This document shows, piece after piece, positions 1-7,834 of a DNA stretch of 64,000 nt. Both the position numbers and the translations under genes were made by a program. Each line of letters begins with the position of its first letter. The stretch's first letter is position 1. Origin of the DNA: Nocardia nova SH22a (lineage in GTDB: Bacteria; Actinomycetota; Actinomycetes; Mycobacteriales; Mycobacteriaceae); NCBI RefSeq assembly GCF_000523235.1, contig NZ_CP006850.1, positions 6,262,001 through 6,326,000 of the forward strand, in the 5' to 3' direction. The notes beneath the pieces are model-generated. The model was not told the origin of the DNA, searched no databases, and saw only the letters and a program-made list of their open reading frames with translations.

Positions 1-216
1 CGATTCGCCCAGATGATTGGCGGAGAGCCGGTGGGACAGCGAACGCGCCGACGTCGCGGTCGCCGCGCTGCCCTTCCAGTTGTTCATCGCGTTGCCGACA
101 TCGCGGTCGGCCCGCTCGACCTCGGTGGAGAACGTGTCGTTCCGGGCGGTCACGTCTGCGGCGACATCGAGCATCGACTGCGGCCTGCACCCCCGAACAT
201 GACCGATCGTGGTCAT
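1..216 (-). CDS. WXG100-like ESX protein, C-terminus off the left edge
   Basis: The last 72 codons readable before the window edge encode a helical protein beginning MTTIGHVRG and containing NNWKGSAATATSAR, a WxG turn typical of ESX (type VII secretion) substrates. The frame is open to base 1, so the C-terminus is missing. The ATG at 216 overlaps the TGA of the upstream gene by 4 bp (ATGA), which suggests translational coupling and an obligate pair, as usual for ESX substrate pairs. Expected role is a secreted or envelope-associated helical-hairpin protein. The exact subfamily (EsxA/B-like or a longer WXG100-domain effector) cannot be decided without the rest. Confidence 0.72.
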   Translation of the reverse strand, partial: MTTIGHVRGCRPQSMLDVAADVTARNDTFSTEVERADRDVGNAMNNWKGSAATATSARSLSHRLSANHLGES

Positions 217-521
217 CGCCCTCGCGTCCCGTCCTCGTACCGGCGCAGTTGGTCGGCGAAGGCCGTGTCGAGTTCTTCGTAGGAAGTCCGGGTGGTCCTG
301 ATGACTTCCGCCATCTCCCGGAAGTTCCCGCCGATGACGCCGAACGCCTTGCCTGCCGCCTCACCGATCCGAGACGACAACGCCTGAACGGGCGAGTCGG
401 GCATGTTCAGTTGCTGAGTGATCCGCAACCCGCCGATGGTGTCGGCATGGTTGTTCAGAACTCCCGCCAGCCAATCCAATGTCGGCAGATCGGCATCCAT
501 ATTGTCCGCAGGATTACCCAT
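213..521 (-). CDS. Small ESX-associated helical protein (EspC/DUF2580-like)
   Basis: 102 aa starting MGNPADNMDADLPTL. The ATG at 521 is chosen over an ATG 11 codons upstream because AAGGGGG lies just 5' of it. The protein is nearly all helical, with SSRIGEAAGKAFGVIGGNF in the middle and a charged C-terminus (DQLRRYEDGTRGR). It has no signal peptide. Size, composition and coupling to the WXG100-like gene (ATGA overlap) fit the small type VII secretion targets of the EspC/DUF2580 type. A -10-like GATAAT (minus strand, 571-566) lies about 45 bp upstream. Function is inferred from context only. Confidence 0.6.
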   Translation of the reverse strand: MGNPADNMDADLPTLDWLAGVLNNHADTIGGLRITQQLNMPDSPVQALSSRIGEAAGKAFGVIGGNFREMAEVIRTTRTSYEELDTAFADQLRRYEDGTRGR

Positions 522-895
522 GAGACCCCCTTGCAAGCCAGATTCCAGCCGCATCGACTCTGAACATTATCATGAACCTTCAACCGAAGATTTTCCTGCG
601 AGCGGCGCAAACGATCGGAATCCGTTTCTTCCCTGACTCACGTCGATCGCGGGTGTTTCGCCCGGAGTTGTCTGTTTCTCCGAGGTACGTCGATGTGAAG
701 CGGCAGAAGTGCATTCGGATTGATGGCGGGACGGTTCCCAGTACATAGCCGATAGTTATCGGTAGCCGGTCCGAGAGTCGGCCATGACTTCCGAGTTTCG
801 CGTCGGCAACCATTTCCGGGTGCCATGATCACGGTGTTGCCATACCGAGCGTGTTAGCCTGGCAGCACGTCTTACGTTGTCCGAGGGGGAAATTC
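522..895. other. Divergent intergenic region of the two ESX gene sets
   Basis: 374 bp between divergent genes, AT-richer than its surroundings. It holds a -10-like GATAAT for the minus-strand genes at 571-566. For the plus-strand set there is a strong ribosome binding site, GAGGGGGA, at 883-890. No RNA gene or repeat was seen. Confidence 0.4.
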
Positions 896-1033
896 GTGAC
901 GGACGTATCGCAGCACCGAACCCGAGTCACCACCGAGCACCGCCGCGTCATCGGCTGCCCGGATACGGATGTGGGTTCCAAGATCTCCAGAGACATCGAA
1001 GCACCCTGCACGCGAAGCGGATTGGAGCGGTGA
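896..1033 (+). CDS. Short leading ORF of the ESX operon, 45 aa
   Basis: A GTG at 896 preceded by GAGGGGGA with 5-6 nt spacing opens a 45-codon frame (VTDVSQHRTRVTTEHRRVIG...CTRSGLER), ending at 1033 just 4 bp before the next gene. The placement and ribosome binding site suggest a real small leader gene. The composition (many Arg, His, Thr, no hydrophobic segment) gives no family hint. It could be a translated leader that couples expression of the following gene, or chance. Confidence 0.4.
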   Translation: MTDVSQHRTRVTTEHRRVIGCPDTDVGSKISRDIEAPCTRSGLER

Positions 1034-1037
1034 TGGC

Positions 1038-1409
1038 ATGGCATCGGGGAAAGAGGCAGCAGACGAACTGTGGCAAGCGGCATCCGAAGGGCGGTTCACG
1101 CTGGCACCCGAGGCGGCTCGTGAAGTAGCGGGCCACTACGAGTGGTTCGCCGACGAGATGGGCTTGCGCCAGCAAGAAGTCGCACGCCTCCAGCGCCTTG
1201 ACGGGTTCGGCGAGTTCGAGTCTGCGCGGCATTTACAGCGCGGATTCGAACAAAAAGCCGTGCAGGCATTCGAAGCCTACAAAATTGCAGAGGAATCCGC
1301 CTGCAGGATGGCGGCTGCGATCTACAAATCTGCCGGAATGTTGACCGAGTTGGATGCCGCAAACAAGGCAGCCATCGTCGCGGCACACAGGGAGCGGCCA
1401 AATGTATGA
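1038..1409 (+). CDS. WXG100-like helical ESX-associated protein
   Basis: 123 aa, start MASGKEAADELW (GGAGCGG 7 bp upstream). It is almost wholly alpha-helical, with a central turn GFGEFESARHLQRGFEQKA followed by a long second helix. This pattern is common in Nocardia and Rhodococcus type VII secretion targets placed before a DUF3558 lipoprotein and a PPE-like gene. No signal peptide. The 3' end overlaps the lipoprotein gene by 8 bp, so the two are co-translated. Probable role: small helical partner or substrate for the ESX/PPE system encoded here. Confidence 0.6.
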   Translation: MASGKEAADELWQAASEGRFTLAPEAAREVAGHYEWFADEMGLRQQEVARLQRLDGFGEFESARHLQRGFEQKAVQAFEAYKIAEESACRMAAAIYKSAGMLTELDAANKAAIVAAHRERPNV

Positions 1410-2052
1410 AACCCGGTATGCACTCCCAACTGCTGCGGTGTCTGCGGCAGCCGTGCTATTGCTGTCCGCATGCGGATCAACCGACAAACCCACCGAGGAT
1501 GCGTCATCCGCGCCACCCGGCCAGCCACAGAGCACGTCCGTGGCTTCTGCGACTCCGCCTCGCCCAACATTGACCGCAGAAAAACTGCAACCCCCGTCCC
1601 AGGACAATGAATACACTCGATCATCCGGAAAGCCCAAGGTCTCCTTCGATCCATGCACCTGGATACCGGATGGTCCAATTTCAAATCTTGGCTTCAATCC
1701 ATCGACACGAGAACGCGGGAGCGATATTGTTGCCGAATACACCTTCCTGACATGTGATTTCAATAATGAAGATGTCGCATTGCAGCTTGATTCCGGGAAT
1801 ATTGGACTGAACGATGTAAAGCAGAAATACCTTGGAAGAACTCAGGATCTCACCATAAACGAACGTCCGGCAATTATGACTCCGAGCAAGACGGCGAGTA
1901 ACGATTGCTCGATAGACATCGAAACCGAAGTCGGATATTTCGGAATCACTGTAATCGTGAACACACACGGCGGAGTCAAAGGGCTGAAGCCTTGCGATCG
2001 GATTGTCGATATAGCCACAACCCTCGAGCCATACATCGGTAAGGATAACTGA
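1402..2052 (+). CDS. DUF3558-family lipoprotein
   Basis: 216 aa, start MYETRYALPTAA. A signal peptide ends in the lipobox LLLSAC (lipidated Cys about residue 24), followed by a Ser/Thr/Pro-rich linker. The folded domain begins with FDPCTWIP, the hallmark of DUF3558, a family of mycobacterial and nocardial surface lipoproteins, and contains a second conserved-looking Cys (FLTCDF). Its stop overlaps the next start by one base (TGATG). The gene, especially 1700-2050, is clearly richer in A+T than its neighbours, which may mean later acquisition or relaxed codon use. Probably an outer-face envelope lipoprotein co-expressed with the PPE-like protein. No enzymatic role is known. Confidence 0.8.
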   Translation: MYETRYALPTAAVSAAAVLLLSACGSTDKPTEDASSAPPGQPQSTSVASATPPRPTLTAEKLQPPSQDNEYTRSSGKPKVSFDPCTWIPDGPISNLGFNPSTRERGSDIVAEYTFLTCDFNNEDVALQLDSGNIGLNDVKQKYLGRTQDLTINERPAIMTPSKTASNDCSIDIETEVGYFGITVIVNTHGGVKGLKPCDRIVDIATTLEPYIGKDN

Positions 2053-3413
2053 TGGGTCCGAAGCCGGATAGCACTCCGCCGATCATCGGCATTCTCGCGG
2101 GGGCCGCTCGAGGCGACATCTCCCTCGACCCGGAGCTCGCGAAGAAGGCCGAGGCAGCCGAGTTCTTTCAGGGATCGGCCGACGATGCCGACAGAGCGGC
2201 GGGCAACACCGGTCACGATCCGGATTACATTACCGCTGATGTCCTGGAGAATTTCCGCTCCATGCCCCACTCCGACATTCTGGCCGGAATCGAATCCATG
2301 ACACCCGGCATCCTGCACCAGCACGCCCAGGCCTGGAAGGAAATGGCCGATGCCACCATGTTCAATGGAATGGGCCTGAATGCCAAGGTGCACAAGAGCA
2401 TTGCCGCCGGATGGGACGGCAGGTCAGCCGATGCCGTCACCACCGCGACTACTCATTTCACCAACGCGATATCGGAGATGCACAATGTCGGCCAGAGTGT
2501 GATGGCCCGCATCGAAACCGCCGCCTACGGCGCCGACGTCGTCAAGGCTCAGGTGCCGCCATTGCCACCGCCGAAGCCCGTTCCCGCGGTGCCGGGAGCC
2601 GAGAGCCCCAGAGACGCGATCGATGCGGTTACCACGTGCTCGGTGGAGGAGCAGACGGCGCGATGGGCGATGGTGAATCATTATGTGCCTTCGTACCAGA
2701 ATGCAGGGCAGCAGGTCCCGATGTTCCTGCCGCCGGACATTCCGGATGACGACGGGGTTGAGCCGCCATCTACCGTGCCGGGCCGGGATTCCGGCGACAA
2801 TGCGGACAAAGCCGCCGGGCACAAGAGTCCGGACAGCGGCAACGGAACCGGCCCGGGCGATCAGCAGCCGGGAATCTACCAATGGGCGAATTCACCGTCG
2901 CCTCGACAGGTTTCGACCATTCCGACCTCGTCTTCCGGTGACTCCAGTCCGGTTCCGGCGACCACGACACCGGCCGGACTCGATACAGCGGTCACGACAC
3001 CGGCCGGGATCAGCGGTCCGGAACCGGGCATATCCAGCGTGGGGAGCCCCACCGTGCCGGACCTGAGCGCCCCTGGCAGTACGGGCATTCCGCCCGCGCA
3101 CGGCGAGTCCGGTCGTAGCATACCCGGCATTCCGGTAGCGGGTGTTCCTCTCGGCACACCCGCAAAGCCGAGCCGACCCGAGCACGCTGCGGCAGGCATG
3201 TCCGGTATGCCAGGGATGGGCGCGCCCGGTCCGAAAGGAAAAAGCGACGACAAGGAGCGCAAGGGCAATCCGGATCTACTTGCGCACGAACGCAATAAGA
3301 TAGACCTCATCGGCGAACCACAGCTCGCCACCCCACCGATTTTCGGCGCCGACGCGCGGAAAGCGGATACGCGGAAGCCGCCGCCGGAGAAGCATCGCGA
3401 GAGCGACTGGTAG
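2052..3413 (+). CDS. PPE-like / WXG100-domain protein with Pro-rich tail
   Basis: 453 aa. The N-terminal ~170 residues are helical with a WxG-type turn (AAGWDGRSADAV, about residue 120), as in PPE-type ESX substrates of non-mycobacterial Mycobacteriales. Residues ~175-453 are low-complexity Pro/Gly/Ser, with repeated segments such as TTPAG and PGIPVAGVPLG. The tail ends in a charged block with KPPPEKHRESDW. There is no signal peptide, as expected for ESX export. It is coupled to the lipoprotein gene (TGATG) and followed 3 bp later by the EspG gene, the usual PPE chaperone. Likely a secreted or cell-surface PPE-type protein. Confidence 0.75.
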   Translation: MGPKPDSTPPIIGILAGAARGDISLDPELAKKAEAAEFFQGSADDADRAAGNTGHDPDYITADVLENFRSMPHSDILAGIESMTPGILHQHAQAWKEMADATMFNGMGLNAKVHKSIAAGWDGRSADAVTTATTHFTNAISEMHNVGQSVMARIETAAYGADVVKAQVPPLPPPKPVPAVPGAESPRDAIDAVTTCSVEEQTARWAMVNHYVPSYQNAGQQVPMFLPPDIPDDDGVEPPSTVPGRDSGDNADKAAGHKSPDSGNGTGPGDQQPGIYQWANSPSPRQVSTIPTSSSGDSSPVPATTTPAGLDTAVTTPAGISGPEPGISSVGSPTVPDLSAPGSTGIPPAHGESGRSIPGIPVAGVPLGTPAKPSRPEHAAAGMSGMPGMGAPGPKGKSDDKERKGNPDLLAHERNKIDLIGEPQLATPPIFGADARKADTRKPPPEKHRESDW

Positions 3414-3416
3414 AAC

Positions 3417-4112
3417 ATGAAATGGGAGTTCACCCAGGCGGAATTCATGTTCGCCTGGGACCGGCTCGGTTTCGACCACTTTCCGGCGCCTCTGGTTGTG
3501 AACCCACCGGTACAGTCGCAAGCAGAGTGGCAGGCGATCGAAAAGCAACTGCGGCTGCGTCTTTCGATCTTCGAAGACCCCGATCTGGTTCCTGTCCTGC
3601 GAACTGCGGCCGACCCGGAAACTTCCCTCGTGATGGCCGGATTCCGTAATAGACCGCTGCGCGCCTACGGAGCGATCACCTCGAATATCGGCGTCAGCAT
3701 CGTCCAACGCACAGGGCCACATCCCGAATCCAGCGGCGACATCGTGGTCGAGGTCGGATCACCATCGTTGGTTGCCCGCGTCTTCGCCGCCGTTGCCGGA
3801 AATCGGGTCGCCGGCCGACACCCGGCAATGGTCGAAACCTGGGAGCGGGTACAAGATGGCGAACCGGTCGGTGAGAATTCGGTAGCCGACCGAATTCGAT
3901 GCCTGTTGTCCGCCCCGCGAACCGGCCACGGTCACATCGAAGTTCGAGTCGGTCGCAAGAACGCACGCCCACACCCGCCCCGCTATCTGAGTTGGTTCGA
4001 TGTCGACGGAGACGGTCGCTACACCTACACCCGCCGATACGGAGACTTCCGCATCGACCCGTGCGACAGCGACCGCTTCCGCCAAGCGGTCGGACATATG
4101 ACCGAACCGTGA
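3417..4112 (+). CDS. EspG-family ESX secretion chaperone
   Basis: 231 aa. The N-terminus MKWEFTQAEFMFAWDRLGFDHFPAPL matches the EspG pattern (aromatic-rich start, W-x-x-LG, then P-x-PL). EspG proteins are cytosolic chaperones that bind the tip of PE-PPE heterodimers and carry them to the ESX machine. Here it follows the PPE-like gene by 3 bp, so PPE-like protein and chaperone form one unit. The C-terminal RYLSWFDVDGDGRYTY is also EspG-like. No eccC, eccB, eccD, eccE or mycP gene is in the window, so this cluster must depend on a machine encoded elsewhere. Confidence 0.82.
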   Translation: MKWEFTQAEFMFAWDRLGFDHFPAPLVVNPPVQSQAEWQAIEKQLRLRLSIFEDPDLVPVLRTAADPETSLVMAGFRNRPLRAYGAITSNIGVSIVQRTGPHPESSGDIVVEVGSPSLVARVFAAVAGNRVAGRHPAMVETWERVQDGEPVGENSVADRIRCLLSAPRTGHGHIEVRVGRKNARPHPPRYLSWFDVDGDGRYTYTRRYGDFRIDPCDSDRFRQAVGHMTEP

Positions 4113-4239
4113 ATCCTCTTGCGGTCGATCTCCGGACTCGACGACAACCCGAAGTGAAGCTGGCGGATTCGAAGGGTTGGCCCGCAGCTAATCTTCCGCT
4201 GCGAGCCCCGGAGTAGTGCGTGCTCTCGGAATACTATCG

Positions 4240-4851
4240 TCAGATCCACAAAGGATCTCCGTAGACGACACCCACGTCGTCGAGACTGTCGGTGTGCAAT
4301 TGCATGAGCGTGTACTGGCGAACCACCGCCGGGCCGATGCAACCGTTGACCACGAGGTGGATATCGCGCATCGTGATGCGGGCCGGAACGCCCGTGACGG
4401 CTTCCTTCTTCAGCAGCGGGACGTCACTCACGCTGCCCGGCGCGACATTCACCGACACGGTCGGGCCCAGATCGTCCTGCGAGTACATTCCGGGGTCCAG
4501 GTATGCGGTGGGACCCAGTCCCACAGCGCCTCCCTGCAGTTCAACGGCACAGCCGACGTGATAGCCGACCATGAGGGTGCCGCCGCTGGGCGCATCGGAA
4601 CGGGTGTAGACACTGCCCGAGACGAACACTTCGCGGACGGTGCCCGAAACATTCAGCGGCGGTACCTTGTTGATCGACTCGTCCTGGCTGCCGACCACGA
4701 AGGTGGGACCGCCCGGGGAGGTGAAGGTCTTTTCGTGCGGAGACATCGGAACGACCTCCGCGACCGCGGACTGCGCGGATATCACCGGTATCGCGAGGGC
4801 CGCTGCTGACAACGCGCACGACAGAACACATCTGGCGAGGCTGGATGGCAT
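4240..4851 (-). CDS. MspA-family porin
   Basis: 203 aa with a cleavable signal peptide (MPSSLARCVLSCALSAAALA..., cleavage near AVA-EV, about residue 31). The mature part has MspA-type segments: VGSQDESINKVPPLN, GYHVGCAVELQGG, GPTAYLDPGMY and INGC-like VVNGCIGPAVVRQY. MspA porins form octameric beta-barrel pores through the mycolic-acid outer membrane and admit small hydrophilic solutes. This supports a mycolate-bearing organism. Two Cys residues (GYHVGC and VVNGC) could pair. No partner genes are evident. The next gene on the same strand codes for an unrelated membrane protein. Confidence 0.87.
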   Translation of the reverse strand: MPSSLARCVLSCALSAAALAIPVISAQSAVAEVVPMSPHEKTFTSPGGPTFVVGSQDESINKVPPLNVSGTVREVFVSGSVYTRSDAPSGGTLMVGYHVGCAVELQGGAVGLGPTAYLDPGMYSQDDLGPTVSVNVAPGSVSDVPLLKKEAVTGVPARITMRDIHLVVNGCIGPAVVRQYTLMQLHTDSLDDVGVVYGDPLWI

Positions 4852-4896
4852 GAACGGATCGTAACCGGATTTTTCCCGGATTCAGCAATTTCGAAG

Positions 4897-5589
4897 CTAT
4901 CGGAGCGGCGGCGTCGAATTCGCGAGGTCGCCCGCCGCGTCGTGCCAGTCCGCGGGCGCGGTCCCGAAGGCGTTGCCCGCGTTGGCGAGTACCGCCCGGC
5001 CGAGTGCGAAGTTGCCGGTGCCGCCGATGATGGCGCCGATTCCCGCGGGCAGTGCCCGGCCGAACAGCAGCGCACCGCGTTTGGCGATGAATCCGACGAC
5101 GAAGCGCCGCGCCATCGGATTGTCGATCGACCGAACCACCGGCAGTTTGTCCGCCACCGCGGAGGCCCAGTCCTTGGCCGACTGACCGGCGCTCTTTCCC
5201 AGCAGTTCCGCCCCGCCCTCGCCGAGCACCACCGCGACCACGAGCGCTCGCCGCTGCTGTTGCGACATCGCGGACATGCCGTGCAGTTCACCGACCGACA
5301 CCGCGTACAGCGCCGAAGCCTCCATGAAGAACACCGATTCCAGACCGCTGACGCCCAATCCGATGATCGTGCCGATACCGGGCACCGCGGCCGACAGGCC
5401 CGCGAGGGTGCCACTGGTCGTCACCGCCGCGAGATAGCGCCACTGCAGTCCGCGCTCGATGTCGCCGGGTGTGCGCTCGGGATGGCGGCGACGCAACCGG
5501 TCCACATACTTCGCGGCCAGCGGCGCCTGCACCCCCGTCCCGGCACGCAACATCGTCTCCACCGACTTCTGCACTACCCGCTCGAACAT
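4897..5589 (-). CDS. Membrane protein of unknown function
   Basis: 230 aa. The ATG at 5589 (MFERVVQKSVETML) is chosen because AGGAAGGGG precedes it; an open frame extends 25 codons further without such a site. Hydrophobic, Gly/Ala-rich segments occur at about 60-85 (TSGTLAGLSAAVPGIGTIIG), 110-135 and 175-200 (FGRALPAGIGAIIGGTGN). Basic N-terminal helix KYVDRLRRRHPERTPGDIE. It resembles conserved actinobacterial proteins with a glycine-zipper-like hydrophobic core. I do not recognise a named family and suggest no enzymatic role. Confidence 0.7.
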   Translation of the reverse strand: MFERVVQKSVETMLRAGTGVQAPLAAKYVDRLRRRHPERTPGDIERGLQWRYLAAVTTSGTLAGLSAAVPGIGTIIGLGVSGLESVFFMEASALYAVSVGELHGMSAMSQQQRRALVVAVVLGEGGAELLGKSAGQSAKDWASAVADKLPVVRSIDNPMARRFVVGFIAKRGALLFGRALPAGIGAIIGGTGNFALGRAVLANAGNAFGTAPADWHDAAGDLANSTPPLR

Positions 5590-5678
5590 GGCGAGGCCCC
5601 TTCCTGATCTCGGCGGACATCGGCGACCATACGGACCCCGTGCGGGCGCGCGCCACCCCGACACTCATCGGCGCACGA

Positions 5679-6488
5679 TCAGCCGGCGGTCGGCCGCGGC
5701 AGCGGCTCCCCCGTTTCGAGCAGGGTCTTCAGATTCGACAGGATGCTCGGCCAGCCCTGGCTGATCCCGGCGCGCACGCCGCTGCCCGCGGGGAAGCCGT
5801 CGTGCACGACGGTCAGCTCGACGGTGTCGCCGATCGGTTCGAGTTCGAAGGTGACCGTGGAGCGCGGTTCGGCGCCCCATCGGGCGACCTGCTCGGCGGG
5901 CATCTCCATCGCCTCGGCGAAGGTGGAGTCGAAGGTGTGCCAGGTGTAGGACAGGCGCCGGTACGGATCGGCATCCAGCACCACCTGCGCCGGATCCTTG
6001 CTCGTCCAATTCCCTTGGTGCCACACCATTTCCGAGCCGGTTCGCCAGTCGGTATCGAAGGTCGCGCCCCAGTACCGGTCGGTGAACGCCGGATCGGTGA
6101 GGGCTCGCCACAGTTTCTCGGGTGTGGTCCTGATATAGGTCGTATAGACGAATTCCTCGCTCATGTTCGCGCCTTCCACTGCGGTTTTCAGATCGGCGAG
6201 GGCGTGCGCCCGCGCCCGGTCGTATCGGTTGATCCAGCGATCGGCGATGGCGTTGATGGGTTCGGCGTTCAGATAGTGCCGCTTCTCCCGGCCGTGGCGG
6301 CGGGTGACGACCAGATTCGCGTCCTCCAGGACGGTGAGATGTTTACTCACCGCCTGCCGCGACATCGCCAATCCGCCACACAGCTGCCGCAGCGTCTGAC
6401 CGTTCTCGGAATTCAGGCTGTCGAGCAGCGACCTGCGGCTGGGATCGGCCAGCGCCTTGAACACCTCGTCCACATCACCATCCTCCAT
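5679..6488 (-). CDS. ArsR-type repressor fused to an SRPBCC (AHSA1) domain
   Basis: 269 aa. Residues 1-~105 are a winged HTH of the ArsR/SdpR type (VFKALADPSRRSLLDSL; recognition helix MSRQAVSKHLTVLEDANLV). Residues ~110-269 are an SRPBCC/AHSA1 domain (EEFVYTTYIRTTPEKLWRAL ... ISQGWPSILSNLKTLLE). In most genomes these are two adjacent genes, while here one frame covers both. An internal ATG at 6164 (MSEEFVYTT) has its own GGAAGG site at good spacing, so the second domain may also be made alone. The promoter upstream carries two GCAACC-N4-GGTTGC operators, so autorepression is likely. The ligand is unknown; ArsR-SRPBCC pairs often respond to small hydrophobic or stress signals. Confidence 0.86.
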   Translation of the reverse strand: MEDGDVDEVFKALADPSRRSLLDSLNSENGQTLRQLCGGLAMSRQAVSKHLTVLEDANLVVTRRHGREKRHYLNAEPINAIADRWINRYDRARAHALADLKTAVEGANMSEEFVYTTYIRTTPEKLWRALTDPAFTDRYWGATFDTDWRTGSEMVWHQGNWTSKDPAQVVLDADPYRRLSYTWHTFDSTFAEAMEMPAEQVARWGAEPRSTVTFELEPIGDTVELTVVHDGFPAGSGVRAGISQGWPSILSNLKTLLETGEPLPRPTAG

Positions 6489-6489
6489 G

Positions 6490-6542
6490 TGCAACCTCGA
6501 GGTTGCATGAGCAATATAGGCAACCTTATGGTTGCATGCCAA
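6490..6542 (-). promoter_or_regulatory. Promoter with two inverted-repeat operators for the ArsR-SRPBCC gene
   Basis: Reading the minus strand: -35 TTGGCA (6542-6537), 18-nt spacer, -10 TATATT (6518-6513). Two sites share the same half-sites GCAACC-N4-GGTTGC: 6491-6506, extended to the perfect 18-bp palindrome TGCAACCTCGAGGTTGCA at 6490-6507, and 6520-6535. One lies between -35 and -10 and the other at the predicted transcription start and ribosome binding site, with centres 29 bp apart. This is a classical steric-block arrangement for an autoregulated ArsR protein. It may also control the divergent ATPase gene. Confidence 0.75.
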
Positions 6543-6577
6543 GGGTGGTGTCGCGCGCCGCACGCGTGGACGGCAGG

Positions 6578-7834
6578 ATGACTCGGGTGCTGCGTAGTTT
6601 CCAGGTGACCAATCACCGTTCCCTCGCCGAATCGCAGGAACTCCGTCTCGTCGGGAGCCGGGCCGGCGCCCTGCCCGCACCGGTGACCGCCGTGCACGGC
6701 GGTGCCGCGAGCGGCAAGTCCGGCCTCGTCGACGCGCTGGCCCATATGCGCGACGCGGTATTGAACTCGGTCACCGGCTGGGATCCCTACGCCGGTCCCG
6801 TGCGCACGCCCCATCTCGGATTCGCCGACCGCCCTTCGGAATTCGCCGCGACCTTCGTCTCCGAGGGCGTCCCCTACACCTACGGTTTCCGGCTCGACAA
6901 CGCCGATGTCACCGCCGAGTGGTTGCACACCCATCCGCACAACCGCAAACGCATCGTGTTCGAACGCGAGGGTGAGCAGATCCGGATCGGACCGATGTTC
7001 GAACCGGTGCGCTACGGCATCGGCGCCCTGGTACCGCTGGTACGTCCGAACGCGTTGCTGCTCAGCCTGTCCGGGCAGATGTACGCCGAAGCCCTGGTGC
7101 CCGCCTACCGCTGGTTCTCCGCCCAGCTGGATGTGCAGCACGGCCCCATCGATCCGCGAGCGGTCGCCGAACGCCTGGGCGGCCACATCTCCCGATCCGC
7201 CGACAACGCCGCCCGGCTGCTGATGCTGCTGCGTTCGGCGGAACTCGGCATCGAGGATCTGCTGCTCGCCGAGAACGATCCCATGTACGCCGACTACCTG
7301 CGCGATCTGGACGGCGAAATCGCCGGTCTGGCAAAGGAACTCGACGCCTGCGCACACTCTCCGGCGCACGCCGCACGATTGCGGCAGACCCACGGTGTCG
7401 AGCCCGCCGAACTCGAGCGCGAGCTGAGCAATCTGCGGGCCGCCCGCGACACCCTCTACACCCGGATGGTCGCGCGGCGCGGGGTCGGGCTCGGCCTGGT
7501 CCACGCGGGTATCGACGCCACCTTCGACATCGCCGACGAGTCCACCGCCACCCTCGCGCTGTTACGCCTGCTGCCGACCGTTCTCGACGCCCTCGACACG
7601 GGCCGGGTGCTGGCGGTCGACGATATCGACACCCATCTGACCGGTGACACCGCCGACCGGCTGATCCAGCTGTTCCAGAACCCGGAGACCAACTCCCGGG
7701 GAGCCCAGCTGATCTTCACCACCCGCAACCGCACCCTCGTCGACCGTGGCAACGGACGATCCCAGTCCCGCCGCACCCGCGTCTGGCAATTGCGCCGCAC
7801 CCCGACGGGCACCAGCGAACTCAGCACGGACTGA
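6578..7834 (+). CDS. AAA-family ATPase (COG1106-like) with altered catalytic residues
   Basis: 418 aa from the ATG at 6578 (MTRVLRSFQVTNHRSL); an ATG at 6536 is possible but has no ribosome binding site. N-terminal strand FxVxNHRSL is followed by Walker A GGAASGKS (residues 41-48), as in the RecF/OLD-like AAA15 ATPases. The C-terminal part has VLAVDDIDTHL where Walker B would end in DE, and LIFTTRNRTLVD where homologues carry a His (TTHD). A middle helical region is poorly conserved. Relatives occur in abortive-infection and other defence settings, but no partner nuclease or toxin is adjacent. It diverges from the ArsR-SRPBCC gene across the operator region. Function is unknown. Confidence 0.78.
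   Translation: MTRVLRSFQVTNHRSLAESQELRLVGSRAGALPAPVTAVHGGAASGKSGLVDALAHMRDAVLNSVTGWDPYAGPVRTPHLGFADRPSEFAATFVSEGVPYTYGFRLDNADVTAEWLHTHPHNRKRIVFEREGEQIRIGPMFEPVRYGIGALVPLVRPNALLLSLSGQMYAEALVPAYRWFSAQLDVQHGPIDPRAVAERLGGHISRSADNAARLLMLLRSAELGIEDLLLAENDPMYADYLRDLDGEIAGLAKELDACAHSPAHAARLRQTHGVEPAELERELSNLRAARDTLYTRMVARRGVGLGLVHAGIDATFDIADESTATLALLRLLPTVLDALDTGRVLAVDDIDTHLTGDTADRLIQLFQNPETNSRGAQLIFTTRNRTLVDRGNGRSQSRRTRVWQLRRTPTGTSELSTD

Noticed and set aside
5679..6680. ArsR-SRPBCC frame extended 64 codons upstream of 6488
   Set aside because: The extension would run through the operators and promoter and has no start with a ribosome binding site.
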